Positions 46,617-58,679 of a DNA stretch of 64,000 nt are shown here, in pieces. Positions within the stretch are counted from its first letter, which is position 1; each line of letters begins with the position of its first letter. The stretch comes from Oscheius sp. JU75 (lineage: Eukaryota > Nematoda > Chromadorea > Rhabditida > Rhabditidae). The position numbers were made by a program, and so were the translations under genes. The DNA lies in the NCBI GenBank assembly GCA_037178855.1, contig JASJZC010000007.1, positions 9,982,001 through 10,046,000 of the forward strand. Direction: 5' to 3'. The notes under the pieces are model-generated. The model did not search any database and was not told the DNA's origin. It was given only the letters and a program-made list of their open reading frames with translations.

Positions 46617-47346
46617 ATGTTCTCGAGTCAGACGATGCCGAAAGAAAAAGAAAAAGCGAGCGAGGCATTGCAAAGAAGAATGGATTTGACATCAATGTTG
46701 AGATACAGTGAGAATGAGGGCCAGGAAGGAAGAAAGGTAGAGAGACAGAGAGATCAGAGTACTCAAAATTTTTTCTGGAAGTAGAGACGCGGTGCCTTTC
46801 TACAGATACAGACTGTTTTTAAGGAAACCAGTCACAGATTTATTTTTAGTACGCCGCTCTGCACTTGGCTCTGTCCTTCCTCTGCTCGTGGTACGCCACT
46901 GTCATGCGCCTCACCATCATCGATCCTATCCTTTCCATCAATAAGGTATGAATAATGCTTTGATTTACTTAGGTTTGGACAGCAGGACATTACTACACCA
47001 GACTGTCGCTTGCTGGCTTAGCTTCACCGCCTACACCGCTGTCATGGTGGCCGTGCTGGGTGTTACCACACAGTATCAATTCTCCACCCTCTTCTTATTC
47101 ACCCTCGGTTCGGCCGCTTATACTGTCGATGTTGCTTACTGCGTCACGTTGTTTTTCAATCAGGACTACGCCCTCGGGGCTTTCTCGTGTGATAACTCAT
47201 TCACTGAGTCTGCTTTCAGGCACAGATGCATTTGCCCTTTGGAAACGATAGCATCAATTTGTGATAGCAGAGACCGTAATCCTAACATCAATGTTGAGAA
47301 TAATTCTGGTGCCCGTACCATCATCATTGAAACGGGCGACAATTAG
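46617..47346 (+). CDS. multi-pass membrane protein, hypothetical
   Basis: Exons 46617-46736, 46850-46945 and 47002-47346, phase 0, 186 residues. The N-terminus is charged (MFSSQTMPKEKEKASEALQR). Three hydrophobic segments follow: AALHLALSFLCSWYATVM, FTAYTAVMVAVLGV, and STLFLFTLGSAAYTVDVAY with YCVTLFF. The polar tail is Asn/Asp-rich and ends ARTIIIETGDN. Its start follows a TTTAG, so an upstream non-coding exon is possible. A 33-nt stretch at 47192-47219 could be an optional in-frame intron. The first intron carries AGAGACAG repeats. AATAAA at 47514. Family not recognised. Confidence 0.65.
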
Positions 47347-48717
47347 ACTTCCGTCACCGTCGCCGACAACATCAAGCTTGGCGACGAAGATTGAGCAATC
47401 TGTTCTAATATTAATTTTTATTATCTTGTGTTCTCAATTTATAGCTTTTTATGCCAAGAGATATCCATGCCGTTCACCTGCGGCTTTAATTTCTCTGTAT
47501 GTCTTTCTGAAAAAATAAACTTGATACTCGAAACAAAAGGTATGACAAGATGGGTCTTACTAAGTCAATGTAGAGTTTTGGATACTTTGGCGGTAGATTT
47601 GACTTGGACTTTCTTCTACCAAGATCAAAACTAGATTAAGTAAATATTAAGTGTATCTATCGAAAACAACGGTACCGAATTCAACGGAGGCAAATTCAAA
47701 CAAAAAGATACAATGACCACAAAATGACAGTTATAAGTTGTAGTGTGATTTTCGTTGGTATGCAAAATTTAGATCCCTAACCAAAAAAATCCCCTTCTAA
47801 CCCTACAGAACAACGTGACCCACATGCTATAGATCACTTTTTGATGTATTGTTAGACTCGTCCTCTAGTTCGAGGGTTGCCAACCGCTGACGTTTTTATG
47901 CGTTGCAGCCGGGTGGGACAGCTGACCATGTGTAGTCGGATAATGGTGGTGACTTCCTGACAGCCTTGTTACATTTCTTTGTTCGTTTAGTTTTTCAAGA
48001 CTTTCCGGGCGTTCTAATGCGTTTTCTTCACTATCAAGATGGTTGTTTATCAAGAGCGAACATGCACATCGCTTTCTCGGCGAGACGGAGAGAGACAAAA
48101 CGAACAACTGTTTTCCGCACGCAGTGCTCAAGATATTGGCCGGTTATGCGTCTTTTTGTGGCCAGTTTTCATGTCTCGTCCCGTTGAAATTTCATACCGC
48201 GATACCGCCTTCCGTGTATAACACGGGTATATTCTATTTGAGCATTGGCTCAAGTAGGTGGATGAATAGAGACGCGCGCTGTTTATTATGCTCGGCAGGC
48301 TTCTAATCTCAGACCTTTACTACCTTCTTTACCTTCTGTCCATTGCTGCTGCTGTTGCTGCTTCTGGTCACAACAGGGCAGGTCAGCAGCGCCTGTCGCT
48401 CATTCATCACTGTGTACGTACTTGGCTGTCCTCATTTACTAGTCGCATCCCGGTCTGTAATACCTGATTTTGTCCATATTCTTTGTCTTTCTCTCCCTCT
48501 GTTAGTCTTCGAGCGCGCCAAAATTTTCATTGTTTCTGGCCGCCATCTGCGAAAGTCGTTACTGACCTCACTTCGCGCCACTTCTTTACTCAAGTTCTTT
48601 TAGTCTCTGTCTCTCTGTCTCTCTGTCTCTTTGTCTGTGTGTGTCTCTGTCTTATTCTTTTCATGCTCAGTTGAGCTTTTGCAGTTAGATGTATCCCAAA
48701 GTTTACTTGTTTTCAGT
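47347..48717. other. intergenic / 5' region of coiled-coil gene
   Basis: A minus frame ending at 47865 (through about 48040) has protein-like His/Ser/Glu content (for example LSGSHHHYPTTHGQLSHP) after a TTGATAG acceptor; it may be a terminal exon of an unfound gene. A TCTCTG microsatellite lies at 48601-48655. Confidence 0.35.
48601..48655 (+). repeat. TCTCTG microsatellite
   Basis: CTCTGTCTCTCTGTCTC-type repeats directly before the first coding exon of the coiled-coil gene. Confidence 0.8.
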
Positions 48718-51700
48718 ATGCACTATGAACCAAAAGTCAGTACCGGGTCCTTAAGAGAGAAGCTGATTGTACGATCATCTTCAAGACGATCTTCAATGAG
48801 AAACACCATTTCGCGGGCTTTGAAAAATACTTTTGGAATTGGAGACAAAAATGACGACTTTAAACTCACATCTTCGAGGGAGAGTCTTCCTACAACCTCT
48901 AGTATTCAACCTTCTTCATCTTCGGAAGGAAGCACAAGCTACTTCACCACACAAAGTTCGGGTTTCTGCAGTATGACACATCTCCCTCCGCCCGTGCAAA
49001 AGAAGTCCACCCATTATACGTCAAGTCTCATGTCACAGAGCATGTACGAACCGCGAAGCAGCTCCAGTCCAAAAGATGTCTTTCGTCGGCATGGGAGTAG
49101 ATCATCGGCTTTTCCCGTCTACGAAGATTTTGATGATTCTCAGTCGATAGTCTCAACAGCCTCAACCAGCCGATTCATTACGGCGCATCCTCGACGGGTC
49201 AAGAAGCACTGTCTTCACTCTTTTCTTCTCTCACCAGGTGGGCCTTTCTTCTCATGACCCGTTTTGAAAATTTGGGTGAATGAAAGGGACATGGACAAAA
49301 ACTGATGAGAATGTAACAAATCCTCGATTATTACAATTCAACAGCTATTGCAAGAGAAATATCAAGTACTTTGGATAGCAGTCTTTCGAATCACGAACGT
49401 TGTATGGTTATAAAGGTAGTGTCACAAATACTGGTTATCAGATTTGAACTATCCAAGACATATGATCGTTTCGAAATACTGATGTAAAGTTATAGTTAGT
49501 TTTGGGTTCAAGTTGGAACATATTTGGCGGTTCGGCTTTCATGAAAACAGTCTTACTAGTGTTAAAAAAAATTGCGTGAGTTTTGCAAAAAGCTGTACAT
49601 GCCTTAACAGTTTGCTAAAAACGAACATTAGAGCGAGAGTGAGATCATCAAAGTAGGGAAAGAACCCAACTGTGTGCCAAACCTACCTCACACTTGCCGT
49701 CAGTTGGCTGGGCAGAAGTTTAAAGTCTCCTGCTTCTTATCTACTGGTTCATGAGCTGTCGTCGCCTCGAGAGCGAGCTTTCCATTATGAGCTGCTGACA
49801 AATGGTCACTCATAAACGGGCAGCCCTCTGTGCTGAGGGGCTTTTTGAGAAGCGGCTGCGGGTTCACCTCCTCCCTCTCGCCAGCGTTCAAGTGTTCCGT
49901 GTTCCCGCCAACCGATGTAGTGCTTCTTCTAGGGCCGACTGCAATTCACACTGTTTGCCGATGAGCATCTTCAAGCGGAGTAGGTTGCATTTCCTGTACA
50001 GGTCACCGTCAACTTTGCTAGCCCTAGCTGCCAATTACTGTCAGCTGATAAGATATCTCCATAAGTAGTCAGACATCCCATAGCCAAAAGATCCGAATTT
50101 CTACAGCATTTTATCGTGTAACCGCATCGGTAGCCGTCGGCGATCCGTCTGCGCACCCCCTTTATTCAGTCTATACCACGCACCTGCTGGCCATTTGGGG
50201 TCGGAGTTGCCTCATGGCCTGACCCTGCGCGCGTGGCTCCCGTCCACCAACCACCACCGGCACATTATGCTCTGCTCTAATTTTATGGGGCTCATTTTTC
50301 CTGGAGGTAGGTTCGAGCTCTTTTAGAGATGTGTATATTTTGTAACACCTAAAATTTCGTTTATATACAAATTTTCGAGTCTTGGTACCCAATCTTTGGC
50401 TCAAAACTAAAGCCCAGTTTTGGGCACAATAAACAGTGCAATTATCACTCAGTTATCAATTACCATTTTTTCATGCATATTTTAAGGTCTAGGTTTTCAA
50501 TTATCTCAGGCTCAAATTGAGGCTGATTTGAATATTTTGGCTGTTTTTCCGGGCGAATCTCCTTGAAACAGGTAAAAATGCCAGCCAAGTCACACTAAAA
50601 AAGTCACTCTGTCATTCACGCAAATTTTAAGGTCCAGATTCCTAAAAATCATGGTTTAATTTATAGATATTTCTTGAAAATGTGAAGCAGATTTTTAAGC
50701 AGTCTAAGTAGTCACCTATTTCCTGTCGTTTATGCAAATTTCAAGGTCCTTGACTCCTAATGATTTACGGCTCATTGTTTGCGCAAACGGGCGCTTTATC
50801 ACTCCCTACTGGCCCCCTATAATGACCATTCGGTAGGTTTACAGCTACTTTTTGAATCAATTTTTCACATGATCGCAATCAATTAGAAGGCACAATAGCC
50901 GCCGGGAAAACTTTCGATTGATTTTGTACAGACGCGCATGTTCGGCGGCGAATCACCGCGTCGAACCCGCTCTCGTACTCCGAGTAAGTTCATAACTTTT
51001 TGGACAATTTCCTCCTTTATTGCTAAGATCCCACCTCCTAGGCCCTTTTTTTATCTGATCGGATAAAGACGGATCACTTTGCGCATGTTATCTGACCTCG
51101 ATCGTAAAAAGCGACCAAGAGGGTTGAAATTCTGTTGGTGGCGGGAATTTTTTTTATTTAGGCGAAACAACACGTATTGTGTTTTTTGTTTCACATGAGC
51201 ATCAACTGTTGAGTGCTCTCGGCAGTGTTTTGAGGCTGGGGGCAATAACTCACCTGCCCTCTGTCTCAGAGCTATCGCTTCTTTTCGCCTCCTGCCTGGA
51301 TGTAGCAACTATTATTGTGCTGCCTAGCGGAAGGATAGTCTGACAGTAACAGACGAAAAAAACCAAAACGAACGATGTGTCTTCTCTGTGTTGGAGAAAC
51401 TATTTATTGCGCTATTTATAGTACTTTGAGTGGTGGGTAGATACTTATAGTCCTTTGAAAACTGACACAGCTACCAAGTGTCATTCTTTTTTACAGTAAC
51501 AACGTGCTTTCATGTCCAGATACCATTAAAGCGAGCCTAAGGCGCCGTTTGAATTTTCCGCGCATTCCTTTTTCCAAAAATTTTTAGAGAAAGTCAGAGA
51601 GATTGAGAAACAGAGTGACAGAGAGACAGATAGACTATTTTAGGAAAGCTGGCTAGCCTTTGTCTCGCCTCGCCTAACAGTAAAAATGTTTTTAGTTGGA

Positions 51701-54700
51701 CTATATCAGAGCTGCTGACCAAACACTGTTACATAGTTAAGTTCAAAATCTTCCAAGTTCTTGTAGTTAGCAACCGTCTGTTTGGACAGCTGTTTTACAG
51801 TTACAAGGTACTTCCACAATGGCAGTGTATCAAATGTGTGAAAGATATCAAGGCTGTTGACCAAACACTGTTACATATTCTGACAAACCTCCTTCTATTT
51901 CAGTCCGACTGCGGAAGCGCGAAGTCACGAACACTGACGCCGTAGAAGCCGGGTTTGTGCCGCCATCTGCCGTTCCTCGATGTCACTCTACCAATTCGCT
52001 TGCTTTCAACGGATCCCAGTTTCAGGTATCCTGTCATCAAATGACTAATATTGATTTTTCAGCCCAAATCACTTTCCTATAGTCAAGATGTTTTGCCTCT
52101 TCCGCCTTCAAGTCCCAGGCATAATAGTGCCCAAAGAGCGAGTAGGCACAATGACATGAGGAGTATTTCGACTAATGGTAAACTTTTTACGAACTCTTAC
52201 CATTTTTGGACTTTAGAAGTCCATTACCGCCCGGGAGTAGAGTACTTCGACGAGATGATAGGATCTGAAAGTCGTCTTTGTCGGATGAGTGCATCTCCCA
52301 TTACGTAAGTATTCATTTAAGATGATCTGCCAGACTCCGTTTCCGTTTTATAAGCATTATTTGCAAAGCAAAGACAGCTCGGAGACGGCCTTATATGTCT
52401 CGCGACTGACTTGTGTGTTCCTAGTGGCTTAATTCTCCTATTGCGGCCAATTAGGGGTTTCAGAGTCGGAGAGAGGGGGGTGGCTCTTCTTTCCTTCCCC
52501 TCTCCCGTGACCACTACCTTAGTCTCTTTATTTTCCAATCTTCATCATCGTGCGTCTCGCTCTCTTTCCGTGGCGGACGATCAATTCCAGCTGCTCCTCC
52601 TGGCATTCAAATGTCGACACACCCATCCTTTACCTTTTATATGGATTTTTTTTACTGCCAGAGTCCATTTATCTTCCGGCTCCTTCGAATCTCCTGCTGT
52701 TGACCCAGGGCACGGGGGCCATGCGTTCGTCGTAATTAGGCTCGATTGATGCGTAGCCCTACTTAGTGTAACTACTGTCTTTAGCCTATTCTTCCGTTTC
52801 TCTTACTCATGTTTGGATCCTCAAAATGGGCTTATGTGGTCCTTGGGCAGGAGGTTAACATCTGTCTCGCGTTAAGCATGCATTTCCGAGACTGCTTGAA
52901 CGCTCATAAAGAAGAACATCTTGGCAATCAGAAACACTATGTCGCATTTGAATCATGGTTTAACAAACTTCCTTATGATCAATGTTTCCAAGTACGAGAC
53001 TTCAAAACTGTCGATGATTTGAGTTGTAGCGGACGTTGTCAATGCTTTTAGAGAGTTTAAACAGGATTTATGTGAGTATATTAAGCTATGATAGCTACCA
53101 GTTGGTGATTCTGCAAATCAGAAACACTGTCGCCTTTGACCCATTGTTTACAATTCATCCTTGAGCCCCATCCTAATGCCCCTTATAAGCCGTATTTGTC
53201 TTCTTCTTCTCACGACCTTACTCATCCTTTTTCGTCCATAATCGGTAGACATAGCATGTCCATGCTGAAGGCGTCCTATCCACAGTACGAGGATGACGAG
53301 TCATCGCTCTTTGTTGTGTCAGACAGCGAACTCTCAGACGTATGCTCGGCTATATACAGGTTTGCCTTCGTTTTTGGTTTGTTTTCCTCGCGACGCATTA
53401 TAAACCACAGGGAGATGTAATATGATCCTCGTGGGTCTGGACAATGGCCGGAGGCCACTGGGCCCATCTTTTCAGTCGATTGATTTTGATTTTTGTGGAG
53501 AGTTTTCAGTCTTGAATCAATGATGCCTAGCAAATATAGCACTTTCTGTATGAATAGAGTTCCCCTTAACGCTAGTGCCAAGCATATTGTTGACCAGTAT
53601 GCCAAGTTTTATGTCTTTATTGCAGGTCCCGGAGGCGTTCATTAGTACCAGTGCCTGTTCACAATTCACCGGCTCTGGGCTGCCAAGAGATGCGACATCC
53701 GTCTTCATCCAGCAAAAAAGTGAGTTTGTATTTTGACACAAGCTCCCTCCTCAAGTAGCATGGAACACTGATAAACACAAAAGCGGGCCTCCGTAAAGGA
53801 GATTTCGAGGCTTGGGCAAACAAAAGAGCGTCTTGACTCTGGGGCGCCAGTCCCCGAATATGTGTTAGGAACGCCAAATTGTGTCGACCCCTTCCAGATG
53901 GTCCACATATGTGAGAACCCTTGCTATCCTAAATGCTGTCATAATATGTATCAATCGTTTGTTTTTGCAATTAGAAGAAACATGGCCCTGTGTTCCACAA
54001 CCACGCGGTCTGTTCCCGCGACGCGTCAACAGTCATTCACTACCACACACACACACACACATGCATTGTATTGATTCTTAGTCTGATCACAACCACCTGA
54101 CCCTTACATATATCCACTTAACTTGAAATCCTCCCCCCGGTTGCGGACAATCCCGGCCACAGCTAATTACGGGACGACCTTCCTTGAGGTCGCGCCAATT
54201 GTCCGTGACCATGTCTTTCTCTCTCACTGGTCTGAACCATGCCCAAATCATCTGTTTACAGCCTCCATTGAAAAGAGGCGCTTTGCGCTGGAGCAAGGCG
54301 TGCAACGCCTCTCTCTTCTCTTCTTTTCACGAGAGGAATGTGAAACTTTTTTGCTCGTTTTGACACTCTTGAAAGGCGGTTCTCTCAAAGCACGAGAAGA
54401 GCGAAACGAAAAGAGAGAGACACTTCGGCCCTGTCAGCAGCCCCCCGTAAGGAAGGAAGCTTTCTCTCGGTCCGAAGGATTAGTGGATCCACACGCCCAG
54501 CTTTTGCAGGCAACCGCACATGGTCATCGTCTCTCACGTACATATGTCCTTGTCGTCTATATGTCGAGGCACATTTGCATACATTCATAATTCTGCCACA
54601 CACGCCCGTATTTTGACATTTTACGTCTGCTTAATCCAATTATAACTGGCTTTTGCGCTTTTCTCAAATGAGCATTTCCGTTTATTTTAATGTTTGCCAA

Positions 54701-57700
54701 AGCCCTTGTCTTTCGGCGCCGAGGTATCACCTCACCCCCCCCCCCCCCCCCCTTTTTTTTTAAAGGCGATTGCGTAGAAACGATCTCAGTCATGTTTTCG
54801 ACCAGTAAGCCGAATCTCGAATCTCGTTCCGTTTCCCTAACACAGCTGTCGCTGACAGTCTGCATTTGCTATCAGGGCTTCAAATCTACCGATGACATGA
54901 AATGTTGCTAACTTTTTTATCCGTTACGAATTCCAATCGAGGTTTCGGTTAATTCCCTCTTTCGTATTGATTATGATATGAACAGCTACGTCGAATCTCA
55001 AGCGTCACTTAACTGCTGCTAGAGAAGCTCTACCATACCGTCTCAGTAGTTAGTAGTCTTTTCCGTAGCATCTTCGATGTCAGACAGGTTGTAGACTCGC
55101 CCGTACTTTGACAGCAGATCAGAGGAACGGCTTCCAATACAGTTTCGGTTACTCGAAAAAATCTCTCGCGTTCTCTGTCGACAGTTGAACCCATTTTGCT
55201 TTTCATTTTTCGGTAGTCAGGATTGCATTCTCCTGCTGTTCTCTCCCGTAAAGTCTCGGTAATAAGCTAAGTACCATCTCTTCAACGTTTGGAAACATTT
55301 GCCGTCCTTTCTCAGTAGTCTAAAAATTCCGTACCTCTCAGTACCCAGAGCAAATTCTACCTGTAACTTTTCGGTAGCATGATTCATGCCGACCCATACC
55401 TTCTCATCCTTTTGAGCTTGGCGTACCGTTAGCTCGCATATTACGAAAGCATATAATTCAATAGCCATTGGCTGCGCATAGCCGTTCCCTCTTTTTTCGA
55501 GGAATATCCATTAGCTGAGCAAATATCGCATCCGCTTATTATCCGTTGTCTATACGATTTTCACACCTTCGTCTCCCGAAAAGCCCCATTTGAAATTCTG
55601 ATCGGGGTCCTCCTATTAATCGCATCCACCCATTTGGCGCTTAATGTTCTCTCTGTCTTCACTTTCCGGCATGTCGTCGGAGATAGCCATCTCATTGAGC
55701 CTTCTAAACGTTTCAGAGAGAGAGAGCGACTTTCGCCCCTCACAAGGGCCACACCCATGTACATACTGCGAGCCTGGTAGTTAGTTATGTATTGTTGCTG
55801 CGGGATGAATAGGATCTATAACAAGTTGACCGAACGCTTTGGTGGCAAGCAGTCGCCACCTGATAGCAAGCGTCCTGTCGGCTCGCCCATGCCATCGAAG
55901 AAAAGACCGGAGGTGAGGATTGCGGCCTCAAATCAGGGGCTGGTTCCATTAGGAGATGTTAAACGGTTCTTTATGGTTTTTCATTATGGTTTAACAGCTC
56001 ATTCTTTTTGATTTGGATCTTGCAACAAATCCGTTTAGGTTCAAAAAAGGATATGTTCAGAGTCAGATGAACATCCTTACGAATGGTCAAATGCGTATAA
56101 ACTGTAAGTGGGGGACCCAAAATAGAAAAAACGCGCGCCAAACGAGTTCTTCGAAAGGAATCTACTAATTTGTACTTTTTAGGTAGCTGTGGCACCACAA
56201 CAGCATGTTGGTCGTGCTGACTCGCACTCGGCTAACCGCCAGGCAATGGTCGCCACACAGTGAGTGTTCTCTTTGTTCTAGCCTTATCAGTGCCGCTCTC
56301 AGCCATGTTGCTCCAATGCAAAGAAAGAGCAGCAACGCCATGCCCAATGAGCGCCTAGTTGATGGTGGAAGTCTCCGCACACAAGAAGACGAATCGAGCC
56401 TCAACCAGCGTGTCAAGTATCTCGAGTCCGAACTTAGAAGAATTAGCAAGACCCAAGCGGTGACCTCGTCACCAACAGCCTATCCAATGCCCTATGGTGG
56501 CGTCGCAACCCGTAAGTTCCTAAGTTTATGACAATTCTTTTCCACATTGGACATTATTCGACTGATTCAGCGCCTATGGTTTTATTATCTATAAAAAGCG
56601 GCACGGGAGAGACATCAAAGGCTCCGACGATTCTCATTTGGCGACCGCAATTGTTCGGAAAAAGATTGAGATATAATGACCTCGCAAGATAGCGTCTCTG
56701 AATTTGATGATAGCATTCTTGAACCAGCTGCGGCATTCCATAAAAAACCGTCGTTCCATTTGTTGCGAGCACACATTAAGGACTTCTGTTTGTGACGTGT
56801 AGAATCATTCATTGCCTTTCAGAACCCGAGCTGGCCCTGATCCTGTCGGAGAAGAACATGAAAATTGAGGATCTCACTCATCAGGTCGAACATCTCAGTG
56901 CACAGCTCCGTCACGAGCAACGCGTGTACCAGAAAAAGGTCGAAGAGCTGAAAAGAGACAGACAGACAGCTAGAGCTGAACTGGATAGCTTTGTGAAGAA
57001 GCTGGACCATTTGAGTGATCGCTACGTCAAGTATGACAAGGACCTCGAAGAGAAATATTCCAAGCTGCAAGAGGAACACGCTAAAGCTGTAAGTGTCATT
57101 GAACTTTGTTTTCTCAAACCTTTATCAGAAGTTCGGTTATAAAAGAAATTGACATACACTTTTCTAGTATCGTCACAGGGAAGAACGTGGAAATCTGGCC
57201 AGAAGCCGGACAAAAATATAGGAGGCCAAGACTACTGTCACTAATAAAAGAACAGTCGCAAACGGCTAGCAGATTCCTCAACCTGGCTTAAGGACCAGTA
57301 GTTTAATAAATGCCGTTGAATAATAAGTTTGAATGCAGCCTTTTACAAAAGTAGTAATTTAGTACTAATCACAATGTTTTTCCAGTGAAAACAATTTTGA
57401 CAGACAGTCGGTAGGTTACAGCGCAATTTTTTCAACTAGTCTTCTTACAAGTCTAATGTTACTGAGAAAACATCCCGATCATACAATTTCATATTGTAGT
57501 TCTGTCCCCGTTTGAGACATTAGAGCACCGAGAAGTTTAACAAGAGAAATTTGACGTTCATTTTCGAATTTCAGGTAGCCCAGCTCAATGAAAAGGAGAG
57601 AATCTTGTCTGATCTCCAAAACAATGTGGTCCGATACGAAGAAACCACTGATTTCGTCGGGAAACAGAATAACGAGCTCCACGAGCTCTTGGATGCCCGA

Positions 57701-58536
57701 GAGAAAGAAGTCGATGAGCTCAGGGAAGAGATTAAACACCTGCAACTGGATCTCGATCACAAGGATAAGAAGATCAACGATCAGAATGGAACTATTGCTG
57801 TTAGTTTAACAAAATTTTGGTTTTCTATGTCTTTTTTTTCAGACCCTGAGTGCTGAAGCAAGTTCTCATGTCTCGACTTCCTCTGGCTCTGCTCCACAGG
57901 GCTTCGACGACGATGAAGACAGCAGCAGTGCCAGTTACAACAGAACCCATAGGCAGTACTCCAAAGCTCATTCGACGCTTGGTGTCAGTCCCGGCAATGG
58001 TCTGTATCAGGAGAGAACTAATCTGAGGAAGAGTCTGTCAAACTTTGCACTGAATGCGATCAAGTCCGATGTGGTTACCGCAGGAATGAGTCAGAATTTG
58101 AGGTGATTTTGTGCTATATCCAGTTAAATTTGTGTTTAGGAAGGAACGAGCCACAATCGCTGAGTGTCGAATGCTTAATGTGGCTCTGAAGGATGCCCTA
58201 AAGTGTCTACAAAAGCGGGATAACAGAATGATTCCCTCAATTTTATCTATTTTGAAAAGAGCGGAAGAAAGTAAGTGTCTGAACTTTCATTTCGACGATT
58301 TCTTTAGCCGACTTTGCAAATTCTGATGAGGATGAGGGATTACAAACGGATTCGAGAGTAATGACAGTGGGAGAAGCTGAAACATACGTAGGAGAACATG
58401 AAAATCGATGCTAAAGACAAAATTTTAGGTTGGCCAAAAGCTACGAGCACTTAAAGAGCTGCACGGAGATCTGGAGCAAATGAGAGAGACTACCATCGAC
58501 ATTTTGGAGACGTCACAAGATGCGAATTTCTTTTGA
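48718..58536 (+). CDS. Ser-rich coiled-coil protein, two starts
   Basis: Long form, 812 residues: exons 48718-49197, 50932-50983, 51904-52025, 52063-52177, 52217-52304, 53249-53359, 53626-53719, 56183-56259, 56282-56511, 56823-57088, 57575-57799, 57843-58102, 58140-58270, 58308-58387, 58429-58536. All phases agree. The N-terminal third is Ser/Arg-rich and basic, with many likely phosphosites (SSSRRSSMRNTISRALKN). The middle gives coiled coils (LNQRVKYLESELRRISK; AELDSFVKKLDHLSDRYVKY; ELREEIKHLQLDLDHKDKK). The C-terminal block includes LNVALKDALKCLQKRDNRM. Likely a cytoskeletal or scaffold protein by inference only; family not recognised. The weakest donor is CGG-GTCAAG at 49197. AATAAA at 58674. 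Confidence 0.8.
54736..54762 (+). repeat. poly-C then poly-T tract
   Basis: An uninterrupted run of about eighteen C followed by about nine T. Confidence 0.9.
55020..55430 (-). repeat. array of diverged TACGGG repeat units
   Basis: On the minus strand, repeated words of the form TACCGAGA, TACGGGAGAG, ACTGAGAAAGGACGG and GGTACTGAGAGGTACGG, spaced about 30-50 nt. It is the reverse orientation of the repeat seen in the lipin intron. Confidence 0.5.
55787..58536 (+). CDS. short isoform of the coiled-coil gene
   Basis: Alternative first exon 55787-55912 encodes MYCCCGMNRIYNKLTERFGG and a Pro/Lys stretch, and ends at GTGAGG in phase 0. It joins the same acceptor at 56183 that the long form uses, giving 500 residues that keep all coiled coils but lose the Ser-rich N-terminus. 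The MYCCCG start could be palmitoylated. A separate promoter must lie in 53720-55786. Confidence 0.65.
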
Positions 58537-58673
58537 GATGTCTCTTATTCAACTTTCTTCTCCTCTGATCTCGTCAGAAGCTGTTAATACATTGGTGACT
58601 TCTACAACGTGTAATCATGGCCTGTCTGGCACAGCAATCTATCCTATCACTTGACTTGAAATGTGCCTTATGT

Positions 58674-58679
58674 AATAAA
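58674..58679 (+). terminator. polyadenylation signal of coiled-coil gene
   Basis: AATAAA 138 bases after the stop codon. Confidence 0.55.

Larger units (their letters stand above)
53720..55786 (+). other. intron and likely internal promoter
   Basis: Intron of the long form and upstream region of the short form. It holds an AC microsatellite (54043-54062), a homopolymer C run followed by T (about 54736-54762), and a 400-nt stretch of inverted-orientation TACGGG repeat units at about 55020-55430. A 155-codon plus frame at 54123-54590 has no splice partner. Confidence 0.5.

Noticed and set aside
54123-54590. 155-codon plus frame
   Set aside because: Lies in an intron, no splice partner, no motif; part may be a loose inverted repeat of GAGA/TCTC sequence.
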